Below are positions 1-8,457 of a DNA stretch of 64,000 nt, one piece after another. This DNA comes from an uncultured Dehalococcoidia bacterium. Lineage in GTDB: Bacteria > Chloroflexota > Dehalococcoidia > Lucifugimonadales > UBA3495. The position numbers and the translations under genes are program-made. Under the pieces are notes generated by a model. That model saw only the letters and a list, made by a program, of their open reading frames with translations, did no database searches and had not been told where the DNA came from. Position 1 is the first letter of the stretch. Each line of letters starts with the position of its first letter. The stretch spans positions 62,001 through 126,000 of the forward strand of contig CATQHB010000001.1 of the NCBI GenBank assembly GCA_958295765.1, given 5' to 3'.

Positions 1-2537
1 TGGCGCGGCGAGGGGCGCCGGTAATATACCCCGGCATCCCGGTTATGCCGGAACCTTACGCCGGGGGAGTCGGCTCCGGGGGAACCCGGCCCTGACGCGG
101 CCGGGGACTCACCGGCCGGCTGGCCGGCAACATTGCCGCCGGCTCCGGTTCCGGCATCCCTTACCGGCTCCAGCCCGGAGTCGGCGGGACGCTCCAGTTG
201 ATAGACCGGAATCCTGGCCCGCATCGTTCCCAGCAGCACCTCCACCTGCTCATCTCCGTCCGGGGGCGTAATCACCTCCACCGGGCGGGGGATGCCCCGG
301 ATATATACCCGGTCACCGCTGCGGAGCCGTTCCTGCCAGGGCGTGCGCTTTACCTCAATGGGCTGCCATTGGGCGGCGCCGATTTCCCGCCGCGCCCGGC
401 CTAGTTGGGCCTGCTGTTCCTGCAACTCGGCAGCTACGGCATCGGGGGTTAGTGGTTCGACAAGCTCACCATGAGCGAAGGGTGGCTCACCATGAGCGGG
501 GTATTGCTCACCATGAGCGGATGACGAATCGCCATAAGCGGGGGATGGCTGATTATTAGCGGGGGGCAGTTGACCATGAGCGTGGGCCGAATCACCGGGA
601 GCGGGCATCAGTCTGGCCCGGGCGGCGCGGGCTTCCTCGGCCAGGCGCAAGGCCCGCTCGGCCTGCTGCAATTGGGCCAGCAGGTCGCCGATGCGGTTTT
701 GCAAGTCCTGGCGGGCCTCCTCCACCAGTTCCAGCCGGGCCGCCTCTACCGATGCCAGCCGCGCCTCCACCTCGGCCTGTTGGGTGCGGGCCTGGGCCAG
801 CAGTTCCTCCGCCTCCCGGCGCAGGCGCGCCACCACGCCCCGCTCCTCCTGCAACTCCTGAACCAGGTCATCGGCGGCCCGCAGGGAAGGTGAAATCATG
901 GAGCGGGCGGCTTCGACGATTTCCGGGGTCAGGCCCAGCCGGTCGGCGATGGTCAGGGCGTAGCTGCGTCCGGGCAGCCCCAGGGTTACCCGGTAGGTAG
1001 GTTCCAGGGTGCCCGGCTCCAGGTCCACGCTGGCGTTAATCATCCCCGGCTGTTCCTGCACGTGGCGGGCCACCCCCCGGTGGTGGGTGGTGGCAATGGT
1101 CAGCACGCCCCGCCGCCGGAAGTGGCCCAGGATGGCCTGCGCCAGGGCCGAACCCTCCTCCGGGTCGGTGCTGGCGCCCAGTTCGTCAATCAGCACCAGG
1201 GAATGGGGAGTTACCTGCTCCAATATAGACCGCAGGTTGCGGATGTGAGAGCTGAAGGTGGACAGGGATTGCTCGATGCTCTGCTGGTCGCCGATGTCGG
1301 CGTAGATGCCGTCCAGCAGGGGAAATTGAGCCTCTTCGGCGGGGACGTGCAGCCCGGCGTGGGCCATCAGCGCCAGCAGGCCGACGGTTTTCAGGGCCAC
1401 CGTCTTGCCCCCGGCGTTGGGGCCGGTAATGACCATCACCCCGTTATCGCGGCCCAACTCCAGGCTAATCGGCACCACCCGCTCGGTGAGCAGGGGATGG
1501 CGCGCCCCGGAAAGGCGGAGACGGCGCCCCGGAGCAGCCGGCCGGGATACGGCAGAAAGGCCAGGATGCGGGGATGCCGGAGTTGATACGTCCAGCGCAT
1601 CCGGCACGTCCGGCAGGATAGTAGGCGCTACGGCACGGCGGTCGGCAGAGTAACGCCCCTTGACCATTGCCAGGTCCAGCCGGGCCAGCAGGTCCAGGGC
1701 AAGTTGCAGGTCAGGGCCGGCATCGCCTACCTGCGCGGCCAGGGAGCGCAAGACCCGCTCCTCTTCCCGCTCCTCGGCCAAGCGGGTCTCCCGCCAGCGG
1801 TTGCCGGATTCGATAGCCGGCAGCGGCTCAATAAAAACGGTGGCCCCGCTGTCGGAAACGTCATGGACAATGCCGGGGGCCTGGGACTTGAACTCGGCCT
1901 TAATCAGCAGCACCAGGCGACCGTTGCGCTGGGTAACCAGCGGTTCCTGCACTACGGCGCGGCGCTGGTAGCGGCGCAGGCTGCGCTGCATCACTTCGTT
2001 AAGCTGCTGATAAGCGACCCGGGAATCCCGGCGCAGTTGGCGCAGGTTGGGGCTGGCGTCGTCCAGCACCTCACCGGCCGGGCTGATGGCGGCGCGGATG
2101 GCTTGTTCCAGGTGGCCCAGGTCGGGCAGGTTTTCCGCCAGGCCGGCCAGCAGGGGCAGGTCTTCCCGGCGGTGGAGGCTGTTCCGATTCTGGCCGGCGG
2201 CCCCGGCCAACTGCCGGATTTCGTGCAACTCATCGCCCCGCAGCGTACCGCCCAGCATAGCCCGCTGCACGTACTCCCGCAGGTCAACGCCGGGGCCAAA
2301 CTCCAACCCGCCGCCGGTGTCCAGAAAGCGGCGCGCCTCGGCGGTTTCCTGCTGGCCGGCGGCGATTTCCAGGGCATCAGCCGAGGGGGTCAGGGCCAGG
2401 GCGCGCTCCCGCCCCAGCACGGTGCGGGCATAGCCAGCCAGCCGCTGGCGTATCTGGTCAAACTCCAACAGCGTCAGGGTCTGGTCAAAGCCGCCCAGCC
2501 GGGGGTTAGCGGGGGGAGCGTCGGGATTGTTATTCAA
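1..2537 (-). CDS. mutS2: Endonuclease MutS2, C-terminus cut by window edge
   Basis: MutS-family DNA-structure-specific ATPase, implicated in suppressing recombination and in ribosome rescue; 845 codons are visible and the gene runs off the left edge, so the C-terminal Smr nuclease domain is not seen. Read on the minus strand it shows the clamp/core region, then Walker A GPNAGGKT near residue 371, the signature around SIEQSLSTFSSH, Walker B LVLIDELGAST near 446-456, the THH switch, and a long Glu/Ala-rich coiled coil (about 570-640). The family is usually near 780 residues. The excess comes from a linker at about 644-699 built of in-frame repeat-derived units (AHGE, AYGD, AHGELVEP) and a Gly/Pro-rich tail near residues 770-825. 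The start is TTG at 2537, because a TGA lies three codons upstream in frame. The plus-strand frames here are GC-driven shadows. Confidence 0.93.
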   Translation of the reverse strand, partial: MNNNPDAPPANPRLGGFDQTLTLLEFDQIRQRLAGYARTVLGRERALALTPSADALEIAAGQQETAEARRFLDTGGGLEFGPGVDLREYVQRAMLGGTLRGDELHEIRQLAGAAGQNRNSLHRREDLPLLAGLAENLPDLGHLEQAIRAAISPAGEVLDDASPNLRQLRRDSRVAYQQLNEVMQRSLRRYQRRAVVQEPLVTQRNGRLVLLIKAEFKSQAPGIVHDVSDSGATVFIEPLPAIESGNRWRETRLAEEREEERVLRSLAAQVGDAGPDLQLALDLLARLDLAMVKGRYSADRRAVAPTILPDVPDALDVSTPASPHPGLSAVSRPAAPGRRLRLSGARHPLLTERVVPISLELGRDNGVMVITGPNAGGKTVALKTVGLLALMAHAGLHVPAEEAQFPLLDGIYADIGDQQSIEQSLSTFSSHIRNLRSILEQVTPHSLVLIDELGASTDPEEGSALAQAILGHFRRRGVLTIATTHHRGVARHVQEQPGMINASVDLEPGTLEPTYRVTLGLPGRSYALTIADRLGLTPEIVEAARSMISPSLRAADDLVQELQEERGVVARLRREAEELLAQARTQQAEVEARLASVEAARLELVEEARQDLQNRIGDLLAQLQQAERALRLAEEARAARARLMPAPGDSAHAHGQLPPANNQPSPAYGDSSSAHGEQYPAHGEPPFAHGELVEPLTPDAVAAELQEQQAQLGRARREIGAAQWQPIEVKRTPWQERLRSGDRVYIRGIPRPVEVITPPDGDEQVEVLLGTMRARIPVYQLERPADSGLEPVRDAGTGAGGNVAGQPAGESPAASGPGSPGADSPGVRFRHNRDAGVYYRRPSPR
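440..605 (-). repeat. Family B repeat units embedded in frame in mutS2
   Basis: This stretch carries one full family B arm (TGGTTCGACAAGCTCACCAT around 451-472) followed by four decayed partial copies ending in ACCATGAGCG or CCATAAGCG, spaced by multiples of three. On the mutS2 strand they read as AHGELVEP, AHGEPPF, AHGEQYP, AYGDSSS and AHGQLPP with no stop. The same sequence occurs in many intergenic gaps of this window, so a dispersed repeat appears to have been accepted in a flexible linker between the coiled coil and the Smr-proximal region. Confidence 0.85.
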
Positions 2538-2604
2538 GGCCCATCATACCTGTTCCCAAAGGCAGGGGGATTGAGATTATAGATCAAGTCCAGAGCGGTT
2601 CGTG

Positions 2605-3339
2605 TCAAGGGTAGGGAACGATGAAAATAGTTACCGCTGCGGCATCGGCCTGCCGTTGCTGTTCCGGCTCCAAGTTCGAGGTAATTACCATCGGAGTAAC
2701 GACGCCGCCGGTAACGGCGCTTAGAATCTCCGCCCGGCGCTTGGCCCGTTCAATGTCGCTGGCGCCGGCGCTGATTGATGCTTCTATCGCCAAATGGCGG
2801 TTGTCCGGGCTTGATGAGATGATGAGGTCAACTTCGTGCAAATCACCGGATTCATTTTCTGAGATGGCGCCGTTGTTAAAAGCAAGGGCAATAGCGCGGT
2901 TGAACTCCGGCGCCACTATGCCGTCCTGGTTCAGCGCGATGTAAGGACTAACCAGTCCCATCTGGAAGCGGGCGCGGTTCACCGCTCGGTTTTGCACCCC
3001 GCGTTCATATTGGCGGCCTTCGAAATTACTAAATTGACCGCGCAACTGGTTTAGCTGTTGCGTGTGGTTGGCTATGGTAGCTTCCATATTGCCCAGCCGC
3101 CGGTTGGTTTCGGTTTGGGCGGTTTTGAGTTCGGCCACGTCGGTCTCCAGGCGGTCCAGACGTTGGTGGACCAGTTGGAAGTTCCGGTCGGTAGCCTGTA
3201 CAAACTCGGCTAATCGCTCGGGCAGGTTCAACAGTTCTTCGCTCAGCAGCGCACCACGAAGGGCCTGAACCCATTCGGGCTGTTCCTTCAGGATGCGGAG
3301 CAAGTCGGCGATGTTGTTGATGTCGGTGTTGGTAGTCAT
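2605..3339 (-). CDS. Coiled-coil protein with PD-(D/E)XK nuclease-like C-terminus
   Basis: 244-residue protein of unknown role. Residues about 45-110 form a heptad-rich coiled coil (LDRLETDVAELKTAQTE). The C-terminal half holds HEVDLIISSSPDNRHLAIEAS (about 168-188), which has the order expected of a restriction-nuclease fold: acidic residue in a strand, then a second strand ending with E in place of the usual ExK, followed by a helix. This resembles the DUF3782-type proteins common in cyanobacteria and Chloroflexota. The Lys of the canonical ExK is not obvious, so activity is doubtful. No signal peptide or membrane segment. It lies about 70 bp upstream of mutS2 on the same strand. Fold assignment is my inference. 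Confidence 0.7.
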   Translation of the reverse strand: MTTNTDINNIADLLRILKEQPEWVQALRGALLSEELLNLPERLAEFVQATDRNFQLVHQRLDRLETDVAELKTAQTETNRRLGNMEATIANHTQQLNQLRGQFSNFEGRQYERGVQNRAVNRARFQMGLVSPYIALNQDGIVAPEFNRAIALAFNNGAISENESGDLHEVDLIISSSPDNRHLAIEASISAGASDIERAKRRAEILSAVTGGVVTPMVITSNLEPEQQRQADAAAVTIFIVPYP

Positions 3340-3472
3340 ATATTCTAGTTACACCTATTGGCCGGTGCTTTCAGACCCGTTTCCCGCCCCGGTTGGATTG
3401 ACGGACGCCGCCGGCCCCTCCGTTGCTCTTATTATATCCTGCCCGGTGGTGACTGCCTAGCAACTGCCGCCG

Positions 3473-4294
3473 TTACCCCACCGACCAGACCCGGCTTTGG
3501 CGCAACATTCCCGCCACCGTTTCCAGCGTGTCATGCTTGGGGTCGCGGAGGTTCAGCCGCCGGTTCAGCACTTTGTCCTGATGCTGCTGCAAGTAGGGGC
3601 AGACCTTCATAAAGCCGCTGAGGGTCAACCGATCGCCGCCCAGCAGGATGTAGTCCAGTTCCCCGGCATGGGGCGCGAACCGGCTGCGGACAACCTGGCA
3701 GGTTTCGTCGTACAGCTTGCGCATCTGCCCTTCGCGGATCCGCTGGAACCGCAGTTGAGAGGTGCCGCCGGCGTGGTGCTTGCCCTTGACGTAGCGGGTA
3801 TCGGTCTTGGTGACCACGGGCCGGTCTCCCGCAAACACCGCCACCAGGTAGCGGCCCAGTCGGAGCAGGATAACCCCTACGGTGTAATCCGTCGCCAGCA
3901 GTTGGCCCAAAGGCGCCGCGTCCCAGCCGTCCCGCGTCCCGGCGCCGGCCAGCGCATCGGTTATCGGAAAGGGCGGGATGATGACCAAACCCCGGTCGCC
4001 GGTCCGCAGGGCGGCCAGGCCGGTATCCGACTGCCGCAGGGCCGCGCCGCCCGGGGCCTGCTCGGCCTGGGCCAGGAATTGCCGCCAGTCCCGCAGCCCG
4101 GCGTCCCCGGCATTGGGGCCGGAGTCGGGCCGGGCAAACCAGGCCGCCAGCGCCGCCGGGGTCAGGTACAGCGCGGCGCTGTCCGGCCCGCCGGCCGAGG
4201 CCGGCGTGCAACTTTCTACCAACCGCCGCAAAGCCTCCGGGTGCAGCAGTTGGCCGGGGGAAACGCTGAACTTATTACTGCCGGTTATAGTCAT
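3473..4294 (-). CDS. VLRF1/Vms1-like peptidyl-tRNA hydrolase
   Basis: 273 residues resembling the bacterial VLRF1 branch of the Vms1/ANKZF1 release-factor superfamily, which frees stalled nascent chains from peptidyl-tRNA on split ribosomes. The diagnostic loop is GGTSQLRFQR at residues 176-185, giving the conserved Gly-rich loop with catalytic-type Gln180, followed by a basic helix (IREGQMRKLYDETCQVVRSRF). The preceding strands (VGVILLRLGRYLVAVFAGD) and following LDYILLGGDR fit the eRF1-domain-2-like fold. No other domain is present, unlike eukaryotic Vms1 which has zinc finger and ankyrin parts. ATG start. The gene stands apart from its neighbours. The family call is strong; the exact substrate is inferred. 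Confidence 0.8.
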   Translation of the reverse strand: MTITGSNKFSVSPGQLLHPEALRRLVESCTPASAGGPDSAALYLTPAALAAWFARPDSGPNAGDAGLRDWRQFLAQAEQAPGGAALRQSDTGLAALRTGDRGLVIIPPFPITDALAGAGTRDGWDAAPLGQLLATDYTVGVILLRLGRYLVAVFAGDRPVVTKTDTRYVKGKHHAGGTSQLRFQRIREGQMRKLYDETCQVVRSRFAPHAGELDYILLGGDRLTLSGFMKVCPYLQQHQDKVLNRRLNLRDPKHDTLETVAGMLRQSRVWSVG

Positions 4295-4711
4295 AGGTGG
4301 ATTTTAACACAGATGCCGGGGGATACAGAGAATATCTGCGTATCTTAAGGGCTATTGCGTCTTAACCGGGGCAACCCAGGCAACCGTCGTTCCGGCGAAA
4401 GCCGGAATCCAGGAAATCCCTCGGAAAAGAGCGTGTCGGTTGTCGAGGGTTCTGGATTCCGGCTTTCGCCGGAACGACGGGTTTATGGTGCGGTTGCCCT
4501 GCGGAATGGATGGTTCGACAAGCTCACCATGAGCGGCGACAAGCGCACCGGGAGATGTAGCCGGCGTACCATAAGCGGCTATGCGTTGTAATGGGTCAAG
4601 AACCCAAAGAGCCGGCCGGCGCCGCCTCCGTCGGTTGACATTAACCGGGTACATACCTAGACTAGGTTAATTCCGCAAGACCGGGTAGAGACCGGGTAGG
4701 TAGGAGTTGCT
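4295..4711. repeat. Intergenic repeats: family A element and family B remnant
   Basis: No gene seen. A family A element spans about 4348-4501: terminus near GCTATTGCGTCTTAACC, first arm TTCCGGCGAAAGCCGGAA, a short spacer with a CCTCG/CGAGG pairing, second arm TTCCGGCTTTCGCCGGAA, and end GCGGTTGCCC. A family B arm (TGGTTCGACAAGCTCACCAT) follows at about 4512-4535 and decays into ACCATAAGCGG. The SD site AGGAG at 4702-4706 belongs to the next gene. Confidence 0.85.
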
Positions 4712-6250
4712 TTGGGCGTTTTAGCTATTGTCCTGGAGCGGCTGAATATAGTCAGCGCCTTTCGCGAGTTGGGGGGCAGCCGGCAGCGCGTTGATACCCT
4801 GCTGGCCCTGGCCGCCTCTCAACTGCTGGTGCAGCTTACCTTTCTGCCGGTTACCCTGACCATTCCTACGGTGTCCGATTACTTCGGCGTGGACGTGGAC
4901 GACGGTTCCTGGACGGTCATTATCCGGCTGCTGGTGCTGGGCAGCACCGTATTCCTGACCGCCCGGCTGGGGGAGAAGTTCGGCCACGTGCGGATATTCT
5001 TCATCGGCATCTGCGTCCTGACCGCCTCCAGCCTGCTGGCCGCCACCGCGCAGAGCTTGTACCAACTGATTTTCTGGTGCGGGCTGGGCGGCTTTGGCGG
5101 CGCCCTGGTCATCTCCAACTCCAACGCCATCATCGCGCTGGTCTTCCGGCCGGCGGAACGGGGCCGGGCCTTCGCGGTGCCGGTTACCGCCTCCCGCTTT
5201 GGCACCCTGCTGGGCCTGGCCCTCTTTGGCCTGTTCCTGGAGTTCATCAGTTGGCGGCTGGTTTACGTTTCCGCTATGCTGGTGGGCCTGGCGGCAATCT
5301 GGTTCGCCTATCCGGCCCTGAAATACCAGCGATTCCAGTGGGGGCAGTCGGGCGAGGAACGGGGCAAGGTGCGGATTGACTACCTGGCGGCGGCGGTGCT
5401 GGTGGCGGTGCTGGGGACGTTTATCCTGTCCGGCTCCCACCTCCACGACGGCGCGGAGTCCTTCACCACACCGGACGCCTTGAGCTACCACCTGCCGATG
5501 CACCTGTTGAGCCTGACTCTGGCCGGGCTGTTCGTGGTGCTGCAACTGCGCAGCGTCGAGCCTTTTCTGGATTTTCGTTACTTCAAGCGCAAGTATTTCT
5601 CCATGGCGCTGTTCAGCAACACCACCTGCCACCTGTCGATGCTGACCATCTTCACCCTGGTGCCGATTGTGGTGGAGGACGGGTTGGGCTACAGCCCGCT
5701 GGTGGTAACGCTGGTGCTGCTGCCCCACCAGAGTTTTGGGCTGTGGCTGCCGGCCCTGGCCGGATACGTCTATGACCGCTACAACCCCCGGTGGATGGGG
5801 CCGATGTCCCTGTTCCTGATTGCCTCCGGGGTCGGATTGCTGGGGCTGTTTGCCGCCCAGGTGCCAATCTGGGGCATACCGTTGCTGCTGCTGCCGGCCT
5901 CAGTGGGTACGGCCCTGTTCATCTCACCCTATAACGCGGTAGTGATGAACACGCTGCCGGAAAACCGGGGCTTTGCCTCCGGGATGCTGGAGACGACGCG
6001 GCAGATGGGACATACGGTGGGCAGCACCATCGGGGCGACGATTCTGGGGCTGAGCCTGCCGGTAACCATCGAGTTTATGACGGCGGACGAAGCCCGCTCC
6101 TATTACCAGCAGGGCTTTCAGATAGCGTCGCTGGCCGTAGTCTGGATAATCGTATCCGGCGGAATCGTCGCCATTTTCCAGAAAGTCCCGGCCCTGATGC
6201 GCCAGCCCGACCCGCCGGAGCTTTCACCCCAGCCGGGCGCCGATGACTAG
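4712..6250 (+). CDS. MFS transporter, about 14 membrane segments
   Basis: 512-residue inner-membrane protein of the major facilitator superfamily, most like the 14-segment drug:H+ antiporter (DHA2) type. It shows the loop 2-3 motif ARLGEKFGHVR (84-94), a motif C-like helix (AVPVTASRFGTLLGLALFG, about 155-173) and WRLVYVSAML, with a second half of six or more hydrophobic helices and a cytoplasmic Pro-rich tail. The start is TTG at 4712, chosen because AGGAG lies 5 bases upstream and no ATG is nearby. The substrate cannot be told from sequence. It is separated from the next gene by only 12 bp but the functions look unrelated. Confidence 0.87.
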   Translation: MGVLAIVLERLNIVSAFRELGGSRQRVDTLLALAASQLLVQLTFLPVTLTIPTVSDYFGVDVDDGSWTVIIRLLVLGSTVFLTARLGEKFGHVRIFFIGICVLTASSLLAATAQSLYQLIFWCGLGGFGGALVISNSNAIIALVFRPAERGRAFAVPVTASRFGTLLGLALFGLFLEFISWRLVYVSAMLVGLAAIWFAYPALKYQRFQWGQSGEERGKVRIDYLAAAVLVAVLGTFILSGSHLHDGAESFTTPDALSYHLPMHLLSLTLAGLFVVLQLRSVEPFLDFRYFKRKYFSMALFSNTTCHLSMLTIFTLVPIVVEDGLGYSPLVVTLVLLPHQSFGLWLPALAGYVYDRYNPRWMGPMSLFLIASGVGLLGLFAAQVPIWGIPLLLLPASVGTALFISPYNAVVMNTLPENRGFASGMLETTRQMGHTVGSTIGATILGLSLPVTIEFMTADEARSYYQQGFQIASLAVVWIIVSGGIVAIFQKVPALMRQPDPPELSPQPGADD

Positions 6251-6262
6251 GCCAGCCCCCTG

Positions 6263-6745
6263 ATGCCGGCAGCACAACCGACCGGGGCCGAGGTGGGCCG
6301 GATTATTGACGCGGAGAAGCGTATATCCGGCAACATTGATTGGGAGCATACCCCCAATCATAATGCAGGTTGGGCCAGCTTCACGGTAATCGTAGAAAAT
6401 GACGGCGGCTGGAAGTTAATACTTTATGGCAACGCCCAATTAGCCGCGCCGGATAACCTGCCTAAAAGGTCCTATTCTCTCGTCCTGCGCCGGGACGGGC
6501 AGAACTTTCGAGTGTTTGCCCTGGATGTCAATGGCAGCCACCGGAATAAAACTGCCGACCATAAGCGCTGGAACCATCAAACCCACAAGCAACGGTGGGA
6601 CGATACATACGCAGATGGATTTGCTTATACTCCCGACGAATCAATCCCGGAAGAGCCGAATGACGCCTTTCTGGAGTTTTGCGGGGAGTGTAACATAGTA
6701 TTCACCGGACAAATCGGAAACGCCCCGACGGTTAACCCGGCTTGA
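6263..6745 (+). CDS. DUF6978-like protein, partner of DUF1828 gene
   Basis: 160-residue soluble protein without signal or membrane segments. The central part, SYSLVLRRDGQNFRVFALDVNGSH (positions about 71-94) followed by a His/Trp-rich stretch and an acidic C-terminal helix ending in FLEFCGECNI, matches the pattern I know from DUF6978 proteins (a strand with an arginine pair, a DxNG-His turn, a HxxxW helix, and a terminal helix ending with CN-aromatic). The function of that family is unknown. It sits 43 bp upstream of a DUF1828/DUF1829 protein in the same direction, which suggests a two-gene module. ATG start, no clear SD. The family assignment is from pattern memory and is tentative. Confidence 0.6.
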   Translation: MPAAQPTGAEVGRIIDAEKRISGNIDWEHTPNHNAGWASFTVIVENDGGWKLILYGNAQLAAPDNLPKRSYSLVLRRDGQNFRVFALDVNGSHRNKTADHKRWNHQTHKQRWDDTYADGFAYTPDESIPEEPNDAFLEFCGECNIVFTGQIGNAPTVNPA

Positions 6746-6788
6746 TAAGTTGAACTAACCGGCCAGCATCGCCCGATTGGAGGGAGCG

Positions 6789-7616
6789 ATGGCTATTGAG
6801 GGAACGGAAATAGTTAAGAAATACCTGGAAACTCTGGCGGATGAGTTCCAGTATAGTCAGAAGGGCAGAGTCAATCATCTGTCGATTGCAACTCCCTACC
6901 TCTACCCCAACAACGACGTTATTTCACTGTATATAAAGGAAGTACCCGGGAGTAAGGTTCAAGTGTCCGACGGCGGCGAAGCGGAAGTGCACTTGTTCAA
7001 ACACGGGTTTATCTTGAAGAACAGCCCTCAGGCCACGAACCAGGCCAGAGAAATCGCTTTGGCAAAGGTGGTAGATTTTGACGGCGGCGTGTTGAACAAG
7101 ACCGGCCCGCGGGAAGAACTGGGCATGATTATGCTTGACGTAATCCAGGCGGCGCTGGGGGTAGCTCACCTGCGCTTTACTCGCTCTATGTATAGGCCCG
7201 GTATCTTTGTTTCGCCAGATCCTAATTCTGACGTTTGGCGAGAGCATAAGTCCGACACCTTTACCGGAAATCTGAAAACCTTCCTAGCCGGGAGCAATCT
7301 GGAATACTCCCTGTCTCCCAGGCTTACCGGCAATAGCGGCCAGGTTTATACCGTCCATTATAAAATTAAGGGGTCTGCTTATTTGCAAACCCTTAATCCT
7401 AGCCAGCCAGTTGGGGCCAAGCCCCAAGTTGATCGAACTTTCCGTATGTGGGCCGACTGCAACGGCGCCCTGGCAGCAACCCAAAAGATAACCTTGCTTA
7501 ATGACGCGGCGTTTTCCTGGAAAGAGTCCCACCTTAACCTGCTGAGCGGAGTATCCACCGTCATAAATTGGAGCGACCGGGACAGCCTGGTGGACTTGCT
7601 GGCCGCCCGTTCCTGA
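6789..7616 (+). CDS. DUF1828/DUF1829 domain protein
   Basis: 275-residue protein. The N-terminal half has the DUF1828 pattern: a strand pair, PNNDVISLYIKE, then KVQVSDGGEAEVHLFKHG (SDGG turn, about residues 55-72). The C-terminal half fits DUF1829. These domains occur in phage-linked and toxin-antitoxin-like contexts but have no established activity. The start is taken as ATG 6789, preceded by GGAGGG at 6779-6784; an in-frame TTG at 6777 overlaps that SD and is less likely. It forms a pair with the upstream DUF6978-like gene. Base composition is lower in GC than neighbouring metabolic genes, consistent with an acquired module. Confidence 0.72.
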   Translation: MAIEGTEIVKKYLETLADEFQYSQKGRVNHLSIATPYLYPNNDVISLYIKEVPGSKVQVSDGGEAEVHLFKHGFILKNSPQATNQAREIALAKVVDFDGGVLNKTGPREELGMIMLDVIQAALGVAHLRFTRSMYRPGIFVSPDPNSDVWREHKSDTFTGNLKTFLAGSNLEYSLSPRLTGNSGQVYTVHYKIKGSAYLQTLNPSQPVGAKPQVDRTFRMWADCNGALAATQKITLLNDAAFSWKESHLNLLSGVSTVINWSDRDSLVDLLAARS

Positions 7617-7644
7617 CTCTCGTTCCTGACTACGGAGGCAAACG

Positions 7645-8457
7645 ATGACTTCCTCGACTTCCTCAAAAATCGACTTTACCCGCAAGGACTCCCTGGCGGT
7701 TATTACCCTCAACCGGCCGGAGGCCCGCAACGCCCTGTCGCCGGATATGGTGGCCGACCTGGGCCGGGCCATCGCCGCTTGCCGCCGTCCCGAAATCCGG
7801 GCGGTGCTGCTTAACGGCGTGGAGGGAGCCTTTTGCGCCGGCGCCGACGTTAAGGACTTTGCCGACCAACTGGCCCAGGGCGACGCCGCTGACCTGTCCC
7901 GGCACCTGCGTTCCCTGGCCGATACCCTGCATCGGGACGTGATTATCCCGATTCGCCGCCTGGAAAAGCCGGTTGTTGCCGCCGTCAACGGGGTGGCGGC
8001 CGGCGCCGGTTTCAGCCTGGCCCTTTGCTGCGACCTGCGGGTAGCCTCGGCCAGCGCCCGGTTCATTATGGCCTACGCCGGCATCGGCTGCACCGCTGAC
8101 GGGGGTTCAACCTATATGCTACCCCGGCTGGTGGGCGCGGGCAAGGCGATGGAGATTTATATGGCGAGCCAGCCCATCGGCGCCGAGTACGCCCTAGAGT
8201 TGGGGCTGGTCAACCAGGTGTGCCCGGCGGACAACTTTGACCGCCACGCCCTGGAGACCGCCACCCGCCTGGCTCAGGGGCCTACCCTGGCCTACGGACG
8301 GGTCAAGGCCCTGTTCGATAACTCCTGGGCCGCCGACCTGGAGACCCAACTGGCGGCGGAAACCGACGCCATCAGCAACATTGCCTACACCGGCGATTTT
8401 CAAGAGGGAATCAAAGCCTTCACCCAAAAAAGGACGCCGTGGTTTCAGGGCGGGTGA
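7645..8457 (+). CDS. Enoyl-CoA hydratase/isomerase family protein
   Basis: 270-residue crotonase-fold enzyme that would hydrate or isomerise an acyl-CoA in the cytosol. The oxyanion-hole segments are both present: GAFCAGADVKDF (about 61-72) and NGVAAGAGFSLALCCDLRVAS (about 118-138). The segment YAGIGCTADGGSTYMLPRLVG has the Asp-Gly-Gly typical of PaaG-type isomerases rather than the second Glu of classic hydratases, so a PaaG/PaaB-like isomerase is plausible. GGAGG lies 7 bases before the ATG. It follows the DUF1828 gene by 28 bp, but the functions are unrelated. No pathway partner is adjacent. Confidence 0.9.
   Translation: MTSSTSSKIDFTRKDSLAVITLNRPEARNALSPDMVADLGRAIAACRRPEIRAVLLNGVEGAFCAGADVKDFADQLAQGDAADLSRHLRSLADTLHRDVIIPIRRLEKPVVAAVNGVAAGAGFSLALCCDLRVASASARFIMAYAGIGCTADGGSTYMLPRLVGAGKAMEIYMASQPIGAEYALELGLVNQVCPADNFDRHALETATRLAQGPTLAYGRVKALFDNSWAADLETQLAAETDAISNIAYTGDFQEGIKAFTQKRTPWFQGG

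Noticed and set aside
440-605. Frameshift or pseudogene in mutS2 caused by repeats
   Set aside because: Reading through codon by codon finds no stop or shift; the downstream linker keeps the frame to the window edge.
1704-2582. Long plus-strand frame opposite mutS2, and similar frames opposite ilvD, malic enzyme, gatA, HerA and tldE
   Set aside because: GC-rich mirror frames; the complementary strand carries recognised protein families throughout.
4712-8457. MFS, DUF pair and enoyl-CoA hydratase as one operon
   Set aside because: Each gene has its own ribosome site, functions do not match and base composition differs; gaps are short but no link is supported.
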